DNA of 64,000 nucleotides from Hemileia vastatrix (taxonomy: Eukaryota > Basidiomycota > Pucciniomycetes > Pucciniales > Zaghouaniaceae): assembly GCA_030280995.1 (NCBI GenBank), contig JASXTE010000014.1, forward strand, positions 28,738,150 through 28,802,149, in the 5' to 3' direction. Position 1 is the stretch's first letter. Each line of letters begins with the position of its first letter. A model generated the notes under the pieces. The model was not told where the DNA came from and searched no databases. It was given only the letters and a program-made list of their open reading frames with translations. Of the stretch, positions 32,501 to 45,125 are shown one piece after another. The position numbers and the translations under genes are program-made.

Positions 32501-34952
32501 AATATCACTCAAATTACAGGATAAGGTAATTTTCATCTCTTCTTGAACAATTCCCAAGACATGAGAACCATGAGCAAAAGCCATAGGGAAAGAGGTAATA
32601 GAGGCAACAAGAGAATCCTTTTGTTTACTAGTCAACTGATCACCAAAAGAAGCGGTATTTATTTCATGTAATAAATCATCCATTTCAGTTGTTGTTCTAC
32701 CTTTACACTGGATCAGTGAGTTAAAAGATTTCAACAAATGCCCAGAAGTTCTAGGAGAGGAAATTTTGAATTTCCTTTTCCCATTCATTCCTAAGGTAAA
32801 GCAATTATTTTCTGGATCCAGTTTCACACCAAACATGGTTAAAATATCATTTCCCATAATAAACCAATTGCTTAAATTATCATTTTTCATGACAACAAAC
32901 TCACAAACAGCTCTGACAAAACCACCATTATATTTGAAGAATACAGAGGTTTTGTATTTTCCAATAGGAAATAAGGTAGAACCATACCCTCTCCATTTTT
33001 CAGAAGTTATAGGTAACAATTTACTCAAATATTCCTTATCCACTGAAGCCAAAGCTTTTTCAGATACTACACTTCCTCCAGCGCCAGAATCAAGAACTAC
33101 ATCAACATTTTTACCATTAATGATAACAGGTGCCTTTAAAGGGGATATAGGAATAGAATTGTTAGTAATATCTTTAATTATCTCAGGATTTTCTACTGAA
33201 GATAAATTCAATACACAATCTTCAGATATATTATTTAAATAATGGACATCATGTTCCAACATTAAAACATCTTTAACAGATTCATTGTCATAGGAGATAT
33301 TACTTTCACAGTCACTGGAAGAATTATTGACATCAAGTTCAACTTCATCAGTGTCTTCATTTTGTTCAACAAGATGAATTTTCTTGTCACAAACATGACC
33401 CTTCTTCCATGGTTTGTTACATTTATAACAAGTATTTGTTGCATATTTTTTAGGTGCAACTGGGGCAGAGGGTTTACCAGATTTTTCTGGGAGCTTTATA
33501 GAAGGTTTATTCTGATCATTATAAGATTTACCAAGGTAATTTTTTGGTTCATATCTATGGTTGAGAAGTACTTCATTACAGATATTAATGAAAGAAGAAT
33601 TTTCCCTTACATGCTCAGTTCTAGCCACAATCAAATCCCTAAGAGAATTTGGTAATTTATACAAGATTTTATCTCTCCAAATATCATAATCCATCTTTGG
33701 ATCAATTGCTCTAAGGATTTTAGTTATTTTCATCAGAAAAACAATGGGCTTTTCAACAGAGGAGGATACATATCTAGTATTCTCATACAGTCTTTGCTGA
33801 GCTAACCTGAATTTTGAACCACCAAACTGATTCTCAATCAAGGATTTCCAATCATTCCATGTATAATGATTGTTATCTAAGAGGACAGATTCATACCACA
33901 TCAAGGCTACATTGGAAAATAAAGAAATCAGCTTAGAAACAATTTCCTCATCAGGTAGTTTATAAGATCTCTTTAAATTATCAATTCTTTGGATAAAGTG
34001 TTGCCAATCAGAGGAAGAATCACCATCAAAGGTAGGATATTGGTCTAACTTAGGCCAATTTTTCTGACTACTGGGATGGTCCACTTTTTGGTTTGAATTA
34101 TTCATTATTAATAATTCCTGAAGTTTAGCCAGGTGTTCAGAAATTTCATTATTTACAGAAACAGCTGGTGCATGACCATCACAAGATTTTTTGCTAGTAG
34201 CAAAAGATTTTACAGACTCATTGTCAGTTTGTTTAATGGTTGAAATATGAGGAAGAAAGGATGAACTTTGCTCAGGTTTTTTCCTTTTATTTTTATGCAG
34301 CTTATTTACAGAAATCTCATTTAATTCATTATTGATGGTTAAGTTTGAGAACTTTTCCTGTAGGTCAGACACATAGTTTCTTATTCTTGGAATTTCAGAC
34401 ATCTGGTCATTTACTTTTGCAAGAGATAGAACATTTCTGTCCTCAGAAACTGAGTGTTTGGTACTTAGTGCATGGAAATCATTTTTTAGCTTCTTAAACT
34501 CATTTTGCAGAGATTTTATTTCATTCTTGAATGAATAATTTTCCTCAATAAGGGGTTTCAATTCACTCAAGGTCTTATGTAGACTGATATTTCTATCTGA
34601 GATAGCTCTATGGTCACTTCTTATTTGTTTTTGTTGACTAAGAACAATATTCAAGGTTTCTTTGATTTTTAAATAAGCTGTATCTTGTACAGAAGAACTC
34701 ACTTTACATTGCAAGTGTAAATTATTTAATCTATCATTTTCATGGATTAACACATCTCTCACATGTTTGTCTTTCACAATATTAAAATCAAGGGTATCTT
34801 TCAATATTTCCTCAGAAGTTTTTTCAATTAAGGTATAGATTTCAGGGGGAAAAGAATCATTTTTAATTGCAAGAGAAGGATTAATTAAAGATGTAGAAGT
34901 TAAATGTAAAGGTTCATCAAATGACAATTTGCTAATTACATCAATAGGGCTA

Positions 34953-35074
34953 CTAGTTACAGGAAGCTGTCTTTTAACAGGTTTAACTGTTCTTTCACCA
35001 TGTTCAATAATATTACCTGCAGAAGAAGATTTATTAGAAAACATACCCAAGTGACTATCAACCAAATTACTTAC
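34953..35074 (-). other. A3 gag predicted intron 2 (frame-restoring version)
   Basis: The donor GTAAGT lies at 35074 directly at the end of the +1 middle exon, where an unspliced reading would stop (TGG TAA). An acceptor CTAG at 34953, followed by TAG, gives 122 nt and restores the gag frame. A stronger-looking CAG acceptor at 35017 (58 nt) would instead end translation at once. Confidence 0.5.
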
Positions 35075-35613
35075 CATGGCAGAGGAGGAAACTTCCCCTG
35101 GGACTGGGTTTGGGATTGTGTTTGGGCCTTCTTTCTCCTGCCTTGTTGGTAGGGATGAGGAGGTGGATGGAAATTGGGTGTTCTGGATGGGCCAGGCTGA
35201 TGATGAGGAGGGTGTTGCACATTCTGTTGGTAGTGACTCATTAGATAATCCCATTTCCATTGCTCTACTTCCATAGTATTTGGATTTTGGATGGTTGAGC
35301 TGGGTGGCTGTGAAGGTTGAGCCTGAAACTGAGGCTGATTGGGAGGCAACTGAGGAGGGGCCTGGGCCTGAATCTGGTTCCTGAGTTCTTGGACCTGATC
35401 CCACAAGGTGTCTACCTTTGCTTTGTACGTCATATTTTCTGTCTTCAACTCTTTTATATGACTGGATAGGTTGCTGATTTGTTGTGGCAGAGGAAGCTTT
35501 TTTATTTTGAAGCCTTTTGGAAGACCTTCTTGAGGCACTAGAGGCTTTACTTCCTTCTGTGGTACTGGGGGAAGGGGGTTTGGTTTGTTTGCATTTCCTG
35601 TCATTTCCACATC
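35075..35613 (-). other. A3 gag middle exon, open in two frames
   Basis: The frame reached by splicing intron 1 encodes GFKIKKLPLPQQ, HIKELKTEN and a Trp motif EVEQWKWDYL, ending in a basic GRRKKAQ stretch. These features recur in A2 and A4 in the same relative frame. The unspliced frame is open as well but poorly conserved. The length of 539 nt is 2 modulo 3, as in A2 (470) and A4 (479). Confidence 0.65.
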
Positions 35614-35677
35614 CTACAGTATGTGAATTCTTTGTGTTAGCATAAGATTTTTTATGTCCAACTTTAGAAGAACTTAC
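35614..35677 (-). other. A3 gag predicted intron 1
   Basis: Donor GTAAGTTC, acceptor ACTGTAG followed by GATGTGGAAATG, 64 nt. The same donor and exon start occur in A2 (58 nt), A4 (58 nt) and A5 (64 nt). Removal shifts the reading into the middle-exon frame. Confidence 0.65.
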
Positions 35678-35752
35678 AGTGTCAGCATCATAGTCAATTT
35701 CAATTTCATCCACTTGCATGTTATCCATTTTGTCAGCCAAATTGTTGGACAT

Positions 35753-36448
35753 ACTAGTGGGAAGATTTATAATTTACTTTTTATTTTATAAAAAAATAAT
35801 AAAAGTTAGTCAATAATTGCTCCAAATAATAAAAAAAAAATTTTATTAATTAAATTATAGAAAAAATAATTTTCAATATAAAGTAATAATTAAAAAAAAT
35901 TAATTTAAAAAAAAAATGGATTGCAAGGTTAAATTGGGAATAAAAAATCAAGTTAATTCAACCAATTAATTACCAATATTAAATATGGCAATTTATTTGG
36001 GACTAAGCACAAAGTACTTTTAAGTCAACCAAAATTAACAATAATTAATAATATAAAAAAAATTAAATTAATAATTCAATTTGTATTAATAAAAAATGTC
36101 AATTCTTCTAGGACTAAGAGGATTTAACACTCTATAATGGTCAACTAGGAAAAAAAAAAATTTTAATAATTGAACACTTACACTCAGTGAATCAGCAATT
36201 AAGCCACAATCACTGTTATTGCAATAAAAATATAGTAATATGAGTGAGAGGTGCAAAGGTGAACTTATTATAGTGATCGAAAAATCACTACAAAATAATA
36301 TAAGAATTAATATAATATAAACCTAAGAAATCGAACCCAAGTCCGAAACACAGTCGCAGCAAAAGTTTTGTTTTTTGCTAGGTGGTCCGTGCGTTTTGTC
36401 GTTCGTCGCCAGGCTCAGTCATTGTCGTCGTTTGGAAAGGCCCCCAGT
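35753..36448 (-). promoter_or_regulatory. A3 leader
   Basis: This is untranslated sequence between the 5' LTR and gag. It starts ACTGGGGGCCTTTCC, the likely primer site, followed by a CpG-rich block, and carries the long-loop GTTGAC hairpins also seen in A5 (about 35940-36160). Confidence 0.6.
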
Positions 36449-37588
36449 TGTCGGTCAGTTGTCTAGAAGAGGGAAAGAAAAGGGGCAAAAAAGAAGAGAA
36501 AACAAATAGGAAAAGATACTAAAGGTAAATAGAAAGATAAAAGTAATACTAGAAATAATTTATTTAAAATGAAGCAACGATGAGTGAGTTGGGAGATGAA
36601 CAATTTGAGGTTTTATTTAATATTAATATTATTTAAGTAAGAGTTCTGCGCGGCAAACACTATAATTCCTATCAGACTTAAGGCAACCTTTAATTTGTTA
36701 TTGAGAATTTTTAATTAGATTGTAGTACTAATAAAAATAATAATAAACGTGATAAAATTATCTTTTAAATTGTTGAGTGTTTAGTAAGTGATGATGCTAC
36801 AGGGGATTATCCAAGGCCCTTTTATAGGCAATGGGTCCTCTGAAGCGCCACTATGTTTGTAAATACAATAGTTAGAATAGAATAAAACAAATATATCAAA
36901 GAGTAAATGAAACATAACAATGTAGAGAAAAACATGAAACAAATAATTAAAACCCCAATTAAGAATCCAATTTTCCCGCCATTAATTCCCAAATCAGTAA
37001 GTAAAAATAGTGAATAACTAAACAAGATTGGAACATAGGAACTATGAGAAAAATAATTCCAAACAGATGGTACAGTCTGATTTAAGGATATTTTAAGTGA
37101 AACAAAAAATACTTTGACGCAACAAAACATGTAATTAATCTCAATTTAGTATAAATTAATTAATTGGTTTTTCCTGACACAATTAAGGGTCAAAAGAAGC
37201 GTCATTAATTATTGTTTAGTATTATATGAAAGGTGTTATTTAATATATAAATTTAAATAATTAATTTAAATATATTATAAGTCAATTTTACACTTATAAT
37301 TATAATATATGTTTTTTCAATTAATTAAATATAAATTTATAATTATTAAGTAACATAAAAATGCGCCATTATTTGTAGAATATATTATATTATGTTCAAT
37401 TTAAATGTATATAAAAATTTATATAACCAATAAAATTAATATAACACTTGTATATAATAAAATACTTATATAATTTTATTATGCAATAAAATATTAATTT
37501 ATATTCATTAAATACAATTCTTACCCACTCTTTCAGGTTTTATAAGTTACATATCATTTACTGGACTCCTGGAATAGCCTGGCTGACA
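36449..37588 (-). repeat. A3 5' LTR
   Basis: It pairs with 28411-29549. The TATA-like CCTATAAAAGG is centred near 36820 and intact, so a functional promoter is plausible. Confidence 0.93.
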
Positions 37589-37593
37589 ATGAG

Positions 37594-38235
37594 AGAAGAG
37601 ATTTAAAAAACCATACTGACAGGTTTATGAAAAATAGATCCTCCAAGTCCATCATAAGTCTCAATTCAGCAACCTTTGAACTTTTTTATATGTCCTTTTT
37701 TTTTAAAAAAAAAAAAAGGAGTAAGAGTTTTCAGTCGAATAGTAGCCAGCCAGATCATGTTACAAAATTACAAAATAATAAAAAATAAATAATAATAAAA
37801 AGCCAACCCTCACACACACTCACACATACACCACCCACTCAAATGTTTTCTTTTTCCTCTTACCATACCCCTTCATTCCATCCTTTATCTTTGACCATAT
37901 AACCACATTTTCCTTAAAATAAATTTCAACAAGCTAACAATAACAATGAGAAAAAGAATCCCCTTCACACCATCAACCCATTCATACACCTTTCCATACA
38001 ACATGCAAAATTATTTGATAACAAAAGTTTCCTTCCTTTTCTCTACAAACATAAACATTCAAAAAACAACAACAATAATAATAATAATAATAAAATAAAA
38101 AACACAAAACAAATGTAAAAAACAGAAAGGAATTTCTTTTTTCCATATCCAAGTCACACAACACTCTCAACCCACCATACCCATTTTAGAAAATTCACAC
38201 TTATCTCCCCTCCTCTCCCCATAATGTAAATCAAC
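37594..38235. other. Host intergenic DNA downstream of UPF2
   Basis: No gene is seen. It contains CA-rich stretches near 37810, an (AAT)n array near 38072-38093 and A/T runs. It probably includes the UPF2 3' UTR and terminator, but no signal could be fixed. Confidence 0.6.
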
Positions 38236-38433
38236 CTAACCTAATCTCTCAGCTTCACTCTCCCTCATATCATAATCTAAAACAATCTTTTTTAATTGTT
38301 GTCTCTCGATCAGATCTTGCATTTGCTGGGTTCTTGTATGAATAGCAATTGATGCATCTGATGGAATTTGCATGGTTTTAGCCTATACATATGGGAGGTG
38401 GTTCAATTGATCAGTTTCATCAATACAAAAAAG

Positions 38434-38468
<35 letters not shown>

Positions 38469-41400
38469 AGAGGACAGGAAAGAAATGTCTGATAAAAGCA
38501 CATATCCACACAACCAAAAGAAAAACGTAAAACCCAAGCAAAAACATATGAACAAACCTGAGGTTTGTTTCCCTTTTTAGTTAACAAAGTAAATGTCATT
38601 TTATTTCCTCCTCCTTCCCCATCATCAAGCAAACCGTTGCTCAATTCATTCTTTCCTTGTGAAGATAGCAATGTATTATTAGACGATTCAATCCCGTTTT
38701 TCATTGGCCTATTTTTATTCCTCAAAAGTGATAAACCTTGATCAAGCAACAGAGCAGGTGGAACTTTCTCAGTATTAGCACCCGAGATATTCTGAATATT
38801 ATTGGTCGATTCCGTCATCATTTGAGCTAACTCTCGTGCAAATTCATCTTCTTCTTCAGCAGTAATTGGGGCCACGACATTTCGAGGTAAATCGACATCT
38901 TCATCATCAGCTGCAGATCCAAGGATTGAGACTGCATCTTCTTCTGACCCTTCCTACAAACAAGACCAGTTTTTTTTTTTTTTTTTCCAAGGTGAGGTAA
39001 ACAAAGTCATTCACGTAAGTAAAGGGAGAAAAAAAAAAAAAAAAACGGTTAATTATCAACCTCTTCTCCAAGTTTGCCATTCGGTCGATCTCCATCCTGA
39101 CTGCCAGCTTCATTCGCCTCTTCTTGTTCTTCCTCATCTTCCTCATCATCATCATCGAGCCCCTTTCCTAAAGCTCAAAATGTCGATATACGTTAAAAAG
39201 AGCCTAGGAATGAATAAATTTTTATTGGAAAATAGAGTTCACCTTCATTAGAATTGGTCACTTCCCCTAGCATAGCTTCCACGGCCTTGGTCGCTTGTTC
39301 CAGACTCAAAAAAATATTAAGTTTTGGCCGTAAAAGCTTGCGAATTTAAAAGAAAGAAATGAATTCAATTAGACATTTGAGTGATAAATCTGTAAAAATA
39401 CCTCAAATGTATCTTGAAGAAGAAATTCAATATCCATAGGAGGGGAGCTTTTACATCGTAGGTACATCTAAAAAGATGAAAAAATAGCACAGGAAGATAT
39501 AAAACATAAGACAAAAAAACAATGTAACAAATATTATAAAATGATTTATATCCATCACAAAAAATAAATGAAAAGATGGCACTAACAATAAAGAATGTTA
39601 AAAAATTATCGAGCCTCTTTTTAAGAGAACCTCTATCGAAGCAATAACCACAGGTGTCAAGTAGCGTGCAGACCAAACGAACACGAAAAAAATCATCTGG
39701 ACCATCGATAGGAGAAACAATATCGGGCCAAGGTCGTCCATCCACTTCAATGACATTGAGATAGCATTAAACAATGAGGTGAAAAATAAAAACAGAAAAT
39801 AAAGATAAGAGAAAGATAAAGATAAACCGTGCAAAACAGAGAGGGGTTGGTTGGTCAATAGTTTAGTCAAGACACGAATAAGCTTGCACACAAGCAAGCG
39901 CGCACTAAAAAAGCTTTACATTTAAATCCAAACTCACAATGACCAAAAGTAACAAATGACCAAAGGGTATCAAAGATCACTGTACTGTTAACCACCCGAT
40001 AGTTATAAAGTTCTCCTAAATATTTTGTTAAAGCAACTCTATGTTGGTTCATCTTGAAAATATTCAACTATATTTTCAGTCACAAAAATGAATTAGTGAT
40101 GAAAAGCGTACCCCCCCCCCCAAAAAAAAAAGAGCAATAAGATTAGTACCTTGCAATAGCCCCCTAGATGTTAGCAATATGTATAATAAAACTACCATTA
40201 AAATATAATATAATAATAATAATAAAGGGAAAAAAGGAAAGAGCGCTAACCTCCATCCCAAAACGGATATCTTCTAAAACTTGATCTAGAACTGTAACCG
40301 TAAATTCTGGTTGATATCTGGCCAAATCATGAAGTACAATCGCAAATAAATAAAGATTCCCATATTTCACTTTCCAGACTTTTGTGAAAATCTTCTTCAA
40401 CAATTTGACAATCTGACATTCTCACCAGTAGACAGAAAAATAATGATGAGTCAATTATGCTTATATATATATATATATATAATGATAACTACAAAACACT
40501 ATGACCAAGTTGTAATGAAGAACAAAATTAATCTTACAGTGGAGTCTTCCCAATGAAGTTTCCGGATCACTTTAACAACTCGATCGACCGTCTTTTTATT
40601 CAAGGAATCATACAATTGATTACGAATGAAAAGCTCCATGGGTGTTCGAACTTTGGCTTCTATCACAGGTCTATCGGCAGGGTTACACTATCATAGCCCA
40701 GGCAAACCAAGATTAGCATCATCTATAGCTAATTGACAAGAATATCAAGACTTGCCTGGAAATACGCATTTTCTAGCATCATAACTTGTCTCGCATCAAG
40801 CTTTTGACTCGTCATTTTCCTTCTCATTTGTTCTAACTAAAATAAAAAATGTATCAATTTCAGTTAATTTCATAATACGACAATTGACAAATCTGTTAAG
40901 ACACAATGCATGATTAACTAACCAACTCTGACATCTTTTCACGTGTCTTCTCATGTCTTAAAAGATACCGACCACATCCCTCTGCTAAATTACAGATATT
41001 ATCAATGTTCGCACCTGTCAAATCGTCGACGCAAACTTTGACACAATGTAATATTACATATGACGGAACAAGCCCGAATTTAGTCAACTCAGCAAAATAC
41101 CGCATATTCTAAACAATGAGATCGGATCAATGAGAATTTTTAGACACAGTTAGTTGAAACAAAGAGAGTTATATCCAAAAAATCATTTTTAAAAAAAGAA
41201 GAAAGAAAAAAAAAGTGAATGCAAAATACAAACCTTTAACCTAACTTCCGCTAAACCACCAACGTTTCGCTTTCTTTGAAGATATCGGAATTCATCTTCT
41301 AACTAGTAAACCAACCATGAAGATGAGTTGAAATCAATCCCAAGATCCTGAAAGGCTGTAAAACACAGTGAATGGATATCAACCAACAATCGATAGCAAA

Positions 41401-41889
41401 GCAGTTGAGATTTCGGATATATATTTCGACAAGGTAGCCACCATTCGAGCGTAGTATGGTATTAAATCTAATCGGCTTCTATTTACTCCAGCCAAGTACT
41501 ATTTATAAACCCCAATCCCACAAAACATCATCAGCTCATCATAAAAATGTCATTTAAATCAAACATAAATAAGCACATACACTTGTGCAAAGGAAAAGTG
41601 AAAAAAAAAAAAAAAAAGAGCAAAGGGGTAAGGGAGAAGGGAGGAAAAATAATCGAGAAATTAAACAAACCTTGATTAATCTATTCCGAGCGGCTTTGGA
41701 ATTAAGAAACGCGAATTCAACTGATATTTTGTCGGTTGCATCCTTGTGATTAAGATCTGGAAGTCGATTGAGCAAACTAGTTAATAAAGCTCCAGCTGGC
41801 GTGGCAGCTGCGGTGCTGACAGTAGGATCTTCAGCTATAGGGTCTAGATGGCTTGTATAAAATAGAGATGGAAGATGAAAATTAGGAAT

Positions 41890-41924
<35 letters not shown>

Positions 41925-42518
41925 TACTTGGGAAAGAACCTAAGTTAGGACACATACCTTTCCACGAGTCCATCAAGATTTTGACTCTTTTCATTTTCAT
42001 CTAACAATGCCAACCGGTCCATTTCAGCTTCCAATGCAACTTTTTCATCTACCTCCTTTTCTCCAAGTTTTTCACTTTCTTCTTTTTTATTAGCAGAGTT
42101 GCTTTCTATTCCCAATAGCTTAGCCGGCACGTCGACTCTTAAGTCAATCAATTCTTCATAAAATTTTCGTTCATCTTCGTCGGACCATAAACTTGTTGGG
42201 CCATACTCAGGTTTGTCTGCAAGCGTAGAAGGACCGGTACCAGTAATAGCTGAAACAGAATTGGAAGTCGCAATGGTAGGCAATGTAGGGGGATTGAGCG
42301 ATAGAGACTCTGCCAAACTAAGATAAAGATTTACAAGAATCACGATGAAACTACTTGATAGTTGTGAAAGCCATATTTGTTAAACACACTTTAATATGCC
42401 AGCCCATAATTTTTCTTGATCTCTTGCCATTTTTTCGATAGCCTGGGCGCGATCTTCAAATATTTGACCCCAACGAATGGCAGCATCTTGATTCTTCTGA
42501 TCTACATCGTGGATTTTC

Positions 42519-42565
<47 letters not shown>

Positions 42566-42938
42566 TCCAAAAGTAAAGGGGGATCATCAGATGATGAAAA
42601 GTTGAGTTTTTGGAAGGCACTTTAGAGGGAAGGCAGCAATACATAGCTATGTGTATAAATGAATGGTGAAAATGGAACACACAAGATGGTCTTTGACAGC
42701 CTTTTTGGAGAGTGCATCAAAATATTGAGTAAGCAAGTTTTTAAATTTTTCTTTGACTGGAGCTTTAATGATCTGATCATCGAATAAAACCTGGTCCTCA
42801 GACTCCTTTGCCTCTGATGGAGTTGGGTCATCTTGATTTTGAAGGGATACCGGAAAGTAAAGTGAATTGAATTGTTTTGCAAATGTGAAAGCAAGCGGAA
42901 GAGAGTTGAGTAAATTTTCTTTATCAGCGGTCAACTTG

Positions 42939-42978
<40 letters not shown>

Positions 42979-43030
42979 ATGTCAGCAGTTCAATAAGCCA
43001 CTTAAATATTATGAATCAAAGGGAGGCGAA

Positions 43031-43061
<31 letters not shown>

Positions 43062-43634
43062 GTCAAACCAAACGAAACTCACTAAATCTCTTAAAACGCC
43101 AAACGTGACTTCCCCATCATTACTAGACAACACTCCAACCAATTCAAGTTCCGCAAGACACCGAATAAAACCCCTCTGTTTAGATATTCTCAAATGATCA
43201 TCTTTTTCACGTTGCTCATGAGTGGAAGAGGAAATAAAAGAAGGATTAATTTTGTTAGATGGAGGAGCTAATGCTTGAATTAACTCTGAAATAAAAGAAG
43301 GAATAAAAGCATGAGGAAAGCGTTGATGGAGAGCAGAGATGACTTGAACAGCTCCCCAAATTTCGGAGGAAGATTTGCACTTGAGAAGAGCTTCTAAAAG
43401 AGCAGCAACGATTTCAACCAGATACTTGTCTAGACTTAGGATAGTAGTCTCCTTGACGAGGGCTTCGACGCTAGCAGGTAAATGTAAGGTAGATTTTAAT
43501 TTTTTGACGTAGGCAGTGTTTTTCTTCAAGGAGGTGTCCCAGTTGGTGTTAGGATGAGAGTCGTCAGTTTTTGACTTGGCCTGGATATTTAAGGATCTTA
43601 GAGCGACACGTTTTGTGGAGCGTGAAGGGGCCAT
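38236..43634 (-). CDS. UPF2: UPF2/NMD2, nonsense-mediated mRNA decay factor (18 exons)
   Basis: UPF2 bridges UPF1 and UPF3 in nonsense-mediated decay in the cytoplasm. My exons: 43634-43083, 42934-42683, 42517-42390, 42317-41958, 41851-41671, 41498-41388, 41302-41234, 41108-40923, 40836-40756, 40687-40538, 40412-40251, 40067-39938, 39744-39587, 39467-39402, 39336-39243, 39167-39061, 38953-38558, 38382-38236. They total 3330 nt (1109 aa), close to the yeast protein. MIF4G-1 lies at roughly 45-290, MIF4G-2 at 455-640 (RSRLDLIPYYARMVATL), MIF4G-3 at 650-840 (CNPADRPVIEAKVRTPMELF), an acidic DDDDEEDEEE stretch near 900, and the UPF1-binding end after 960. Every junction keeps frame. The intron after 40756 appears to use a GC donor. 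Intron 1 and several others carry long poly(T) tracts on the coding strand. Confidence 0.95.
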
Positions 43635-43929
43635 GATAAGACGAAAAGGAAGGATGTGTGTGGAAGATTGAAATCAAGCAGAATGCGAAGTGGACTCGAT
43701 GCAAGATGATCAGTTTCCGGATGCATAGCAAGGCTCATTTTGCATAGGCTACATAAGGCATATTGCATATCCCACCACTAATTTTACAACTCCTCAGTCA
43801 TCCTCCTACCACACAGTATATCAATCCCGCCCAAAACAAGAAGCAAACGACCACCTTCCACAATGTGTGACTCAGCACCTCATTAACCTACTCTGTACAA
43901 TATATAATTATCATTCATCAACAATCCTA
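43635..43929. other. Intergenic gap between UPF2 and the upstream gene
   Basis: These 295 bp must hold the UPF2 promoter and 5' UTR and the 3' UTR of the membrane-protein gene. No TATA box is obvious. Confidence 0.6.
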
Positions 43930-44098
43930 TCATCGTCCAGACTCATATATTTGTTTGCGGATCTCATCAAATGGATCACTGTACGTCGTCATCTCCGCTA
44001 ATCGTTGCTCATACCCTATTCCTGGGTTCCTTTCTTCATATCCTTCCACTTCCTCACTTGCAAACACCACCCGTTCTCCATCTATACCCATCCATCCA

Positions 44099-44131
<33 letters not shown>

Positions 44132-45085
44132 CACATCAATATATCAGTATCAACATTCTTCTCTCTTACTCTCCAACCAATCCATCAACTAATTATAATC
44201 ATGACTTACAATATCCCCCTGCTTGGCTTGGCCGGCTTACCGCATAAGCTTCTGCCCGACGTCCAACTAAAGAGCTTTCATCTTCTTCATCCGCTCTGAA
44301 CCCACTACCTTCTATCTCATTCATATCTCCACCCACACCACTTCCTGGTGGTTGAAAGGTTGAATGACTAGGTCCAAGTTTACGTATCGAGTACCAAATT
44401 TTGAAGACAATAGCTAATGAAGTTCCAAATGATACTAATGATTTAGAAACGTCAGTTTCTTGATCCAATTTTTCTCAATAAGACATACAGCATGCAAACC
44501 ACCAAAATGCTGCCGCTGCTCGTTTATTCCCTGAAATGAGATGATCAACATCCTTTTAACCCACCATTCATTTATCAAACCCATCAATCAATCAAAAGCA
44601 CTCAACGACAAAAGCCACCCATATGGTCAATATAGCCTGATAATTTGGCGTGAGGGTCACTCGATGGATCTTTACATCCACCCGTGTTGGCCGAGATGGT
44701 GGCGATCAAACTAAACAAATAAAAGATAATGGATGGACCAAGATTGGATAAGAGTTGTATCAATCAGACTCAAAGATCAAACCAACCCACGCAAGAAGAA
44801 GAGTGAGAGAAGTTTGGGTTCCATAAATGATGAACTGAACTCTAGTCAGTCGAAGGGCTCGTGCAAATCCTTTGACTGATTGCATGAGTGGGAGCAGTGT
44901 GAACACAAAAAGCAATCAGAATCCATACATGGCACCGCCGAAAACGCAGTTAATTGAATAGTAGCATGAGCTTACGGTTGTCAGTGCGCTCGTAAATCAG
45001 AGGGACAGCTAAAAAGATGATGGCATGGAGGAGCGCTTCTGATAGAACAAACTGTGAATGAGAAGTTAATTAGATATAATCGAGT

Positions 45086-45125
<40 letters not shown>

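Larger units (their letters stand above)
29585..35752 (-). pseudogene. A3 gag-pol polyprotein, one premature stop
   Basis: Read without splicing, ATG 35752 opens 1487 codons; TAA at 31291-31289 (GAA in sister copies) breaks RNase H, and the same frame continues to 29585. In order: N-terminal acidic region, the intron-flanked middle exon, coiled coil, knuckle CYKCNKPWKKGHVC (about 33400), protease VVLDSGAGGS (about 33090), RT with VYIDDIIVF (about 32020), RNase H YTDASF (about 31575), integrase HDDILAGH/CDSCQ, then DDE residues in MDFVTG, SDRDPKF and LAERMIQ. The tail has RGRPKK followed by a chromodomain-like segment (TEYLLRYKNKS). Protease, RT, RNase H and integrase together copy and insert the element. 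The stop is one transversion from intact. Confidence 0.93.
28411..37588 (-). mobile_element. Family A copy A3: near-intact gypsy element, minus strand
   Basis: The 9178-bp element has LTRs of 1139 and 1140 bp that look nearly identical, flanked by ATGAG (28406-28410 and 37589-37593). A single long gag-pol frame is broken by one stop. It has intact motifs for every enzyme and a purine tract before the 3' LTR. It lies about 650 bp beyond the UPF2 stop codon, in what was presumably intergenic DNA. Of all copies here it is the best candidate for recent activity. Confidence 0.95.

Noticed and set aside
38430..38580. Reading frames made of Lys or Phe runs around UPF2 introns
   Set aside because: They are translations of the poly(A)/poly(T) tracts.
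44098..44135. CRISPR-like or regulatory CA repeat
   Set aside because: It is a plain (CA)n microsatellite inside the last intron of the membrane-protein gene; no spacers or other repeats suggest CRISPR anywhere in the window.
44470..44480. In-frame TGA in the membrane-protein gene (pseudogene or recoding)
   Set aside because: A GTATGT..TTAG intron (44488-44435) removes it, keeps phase and completes TM4.
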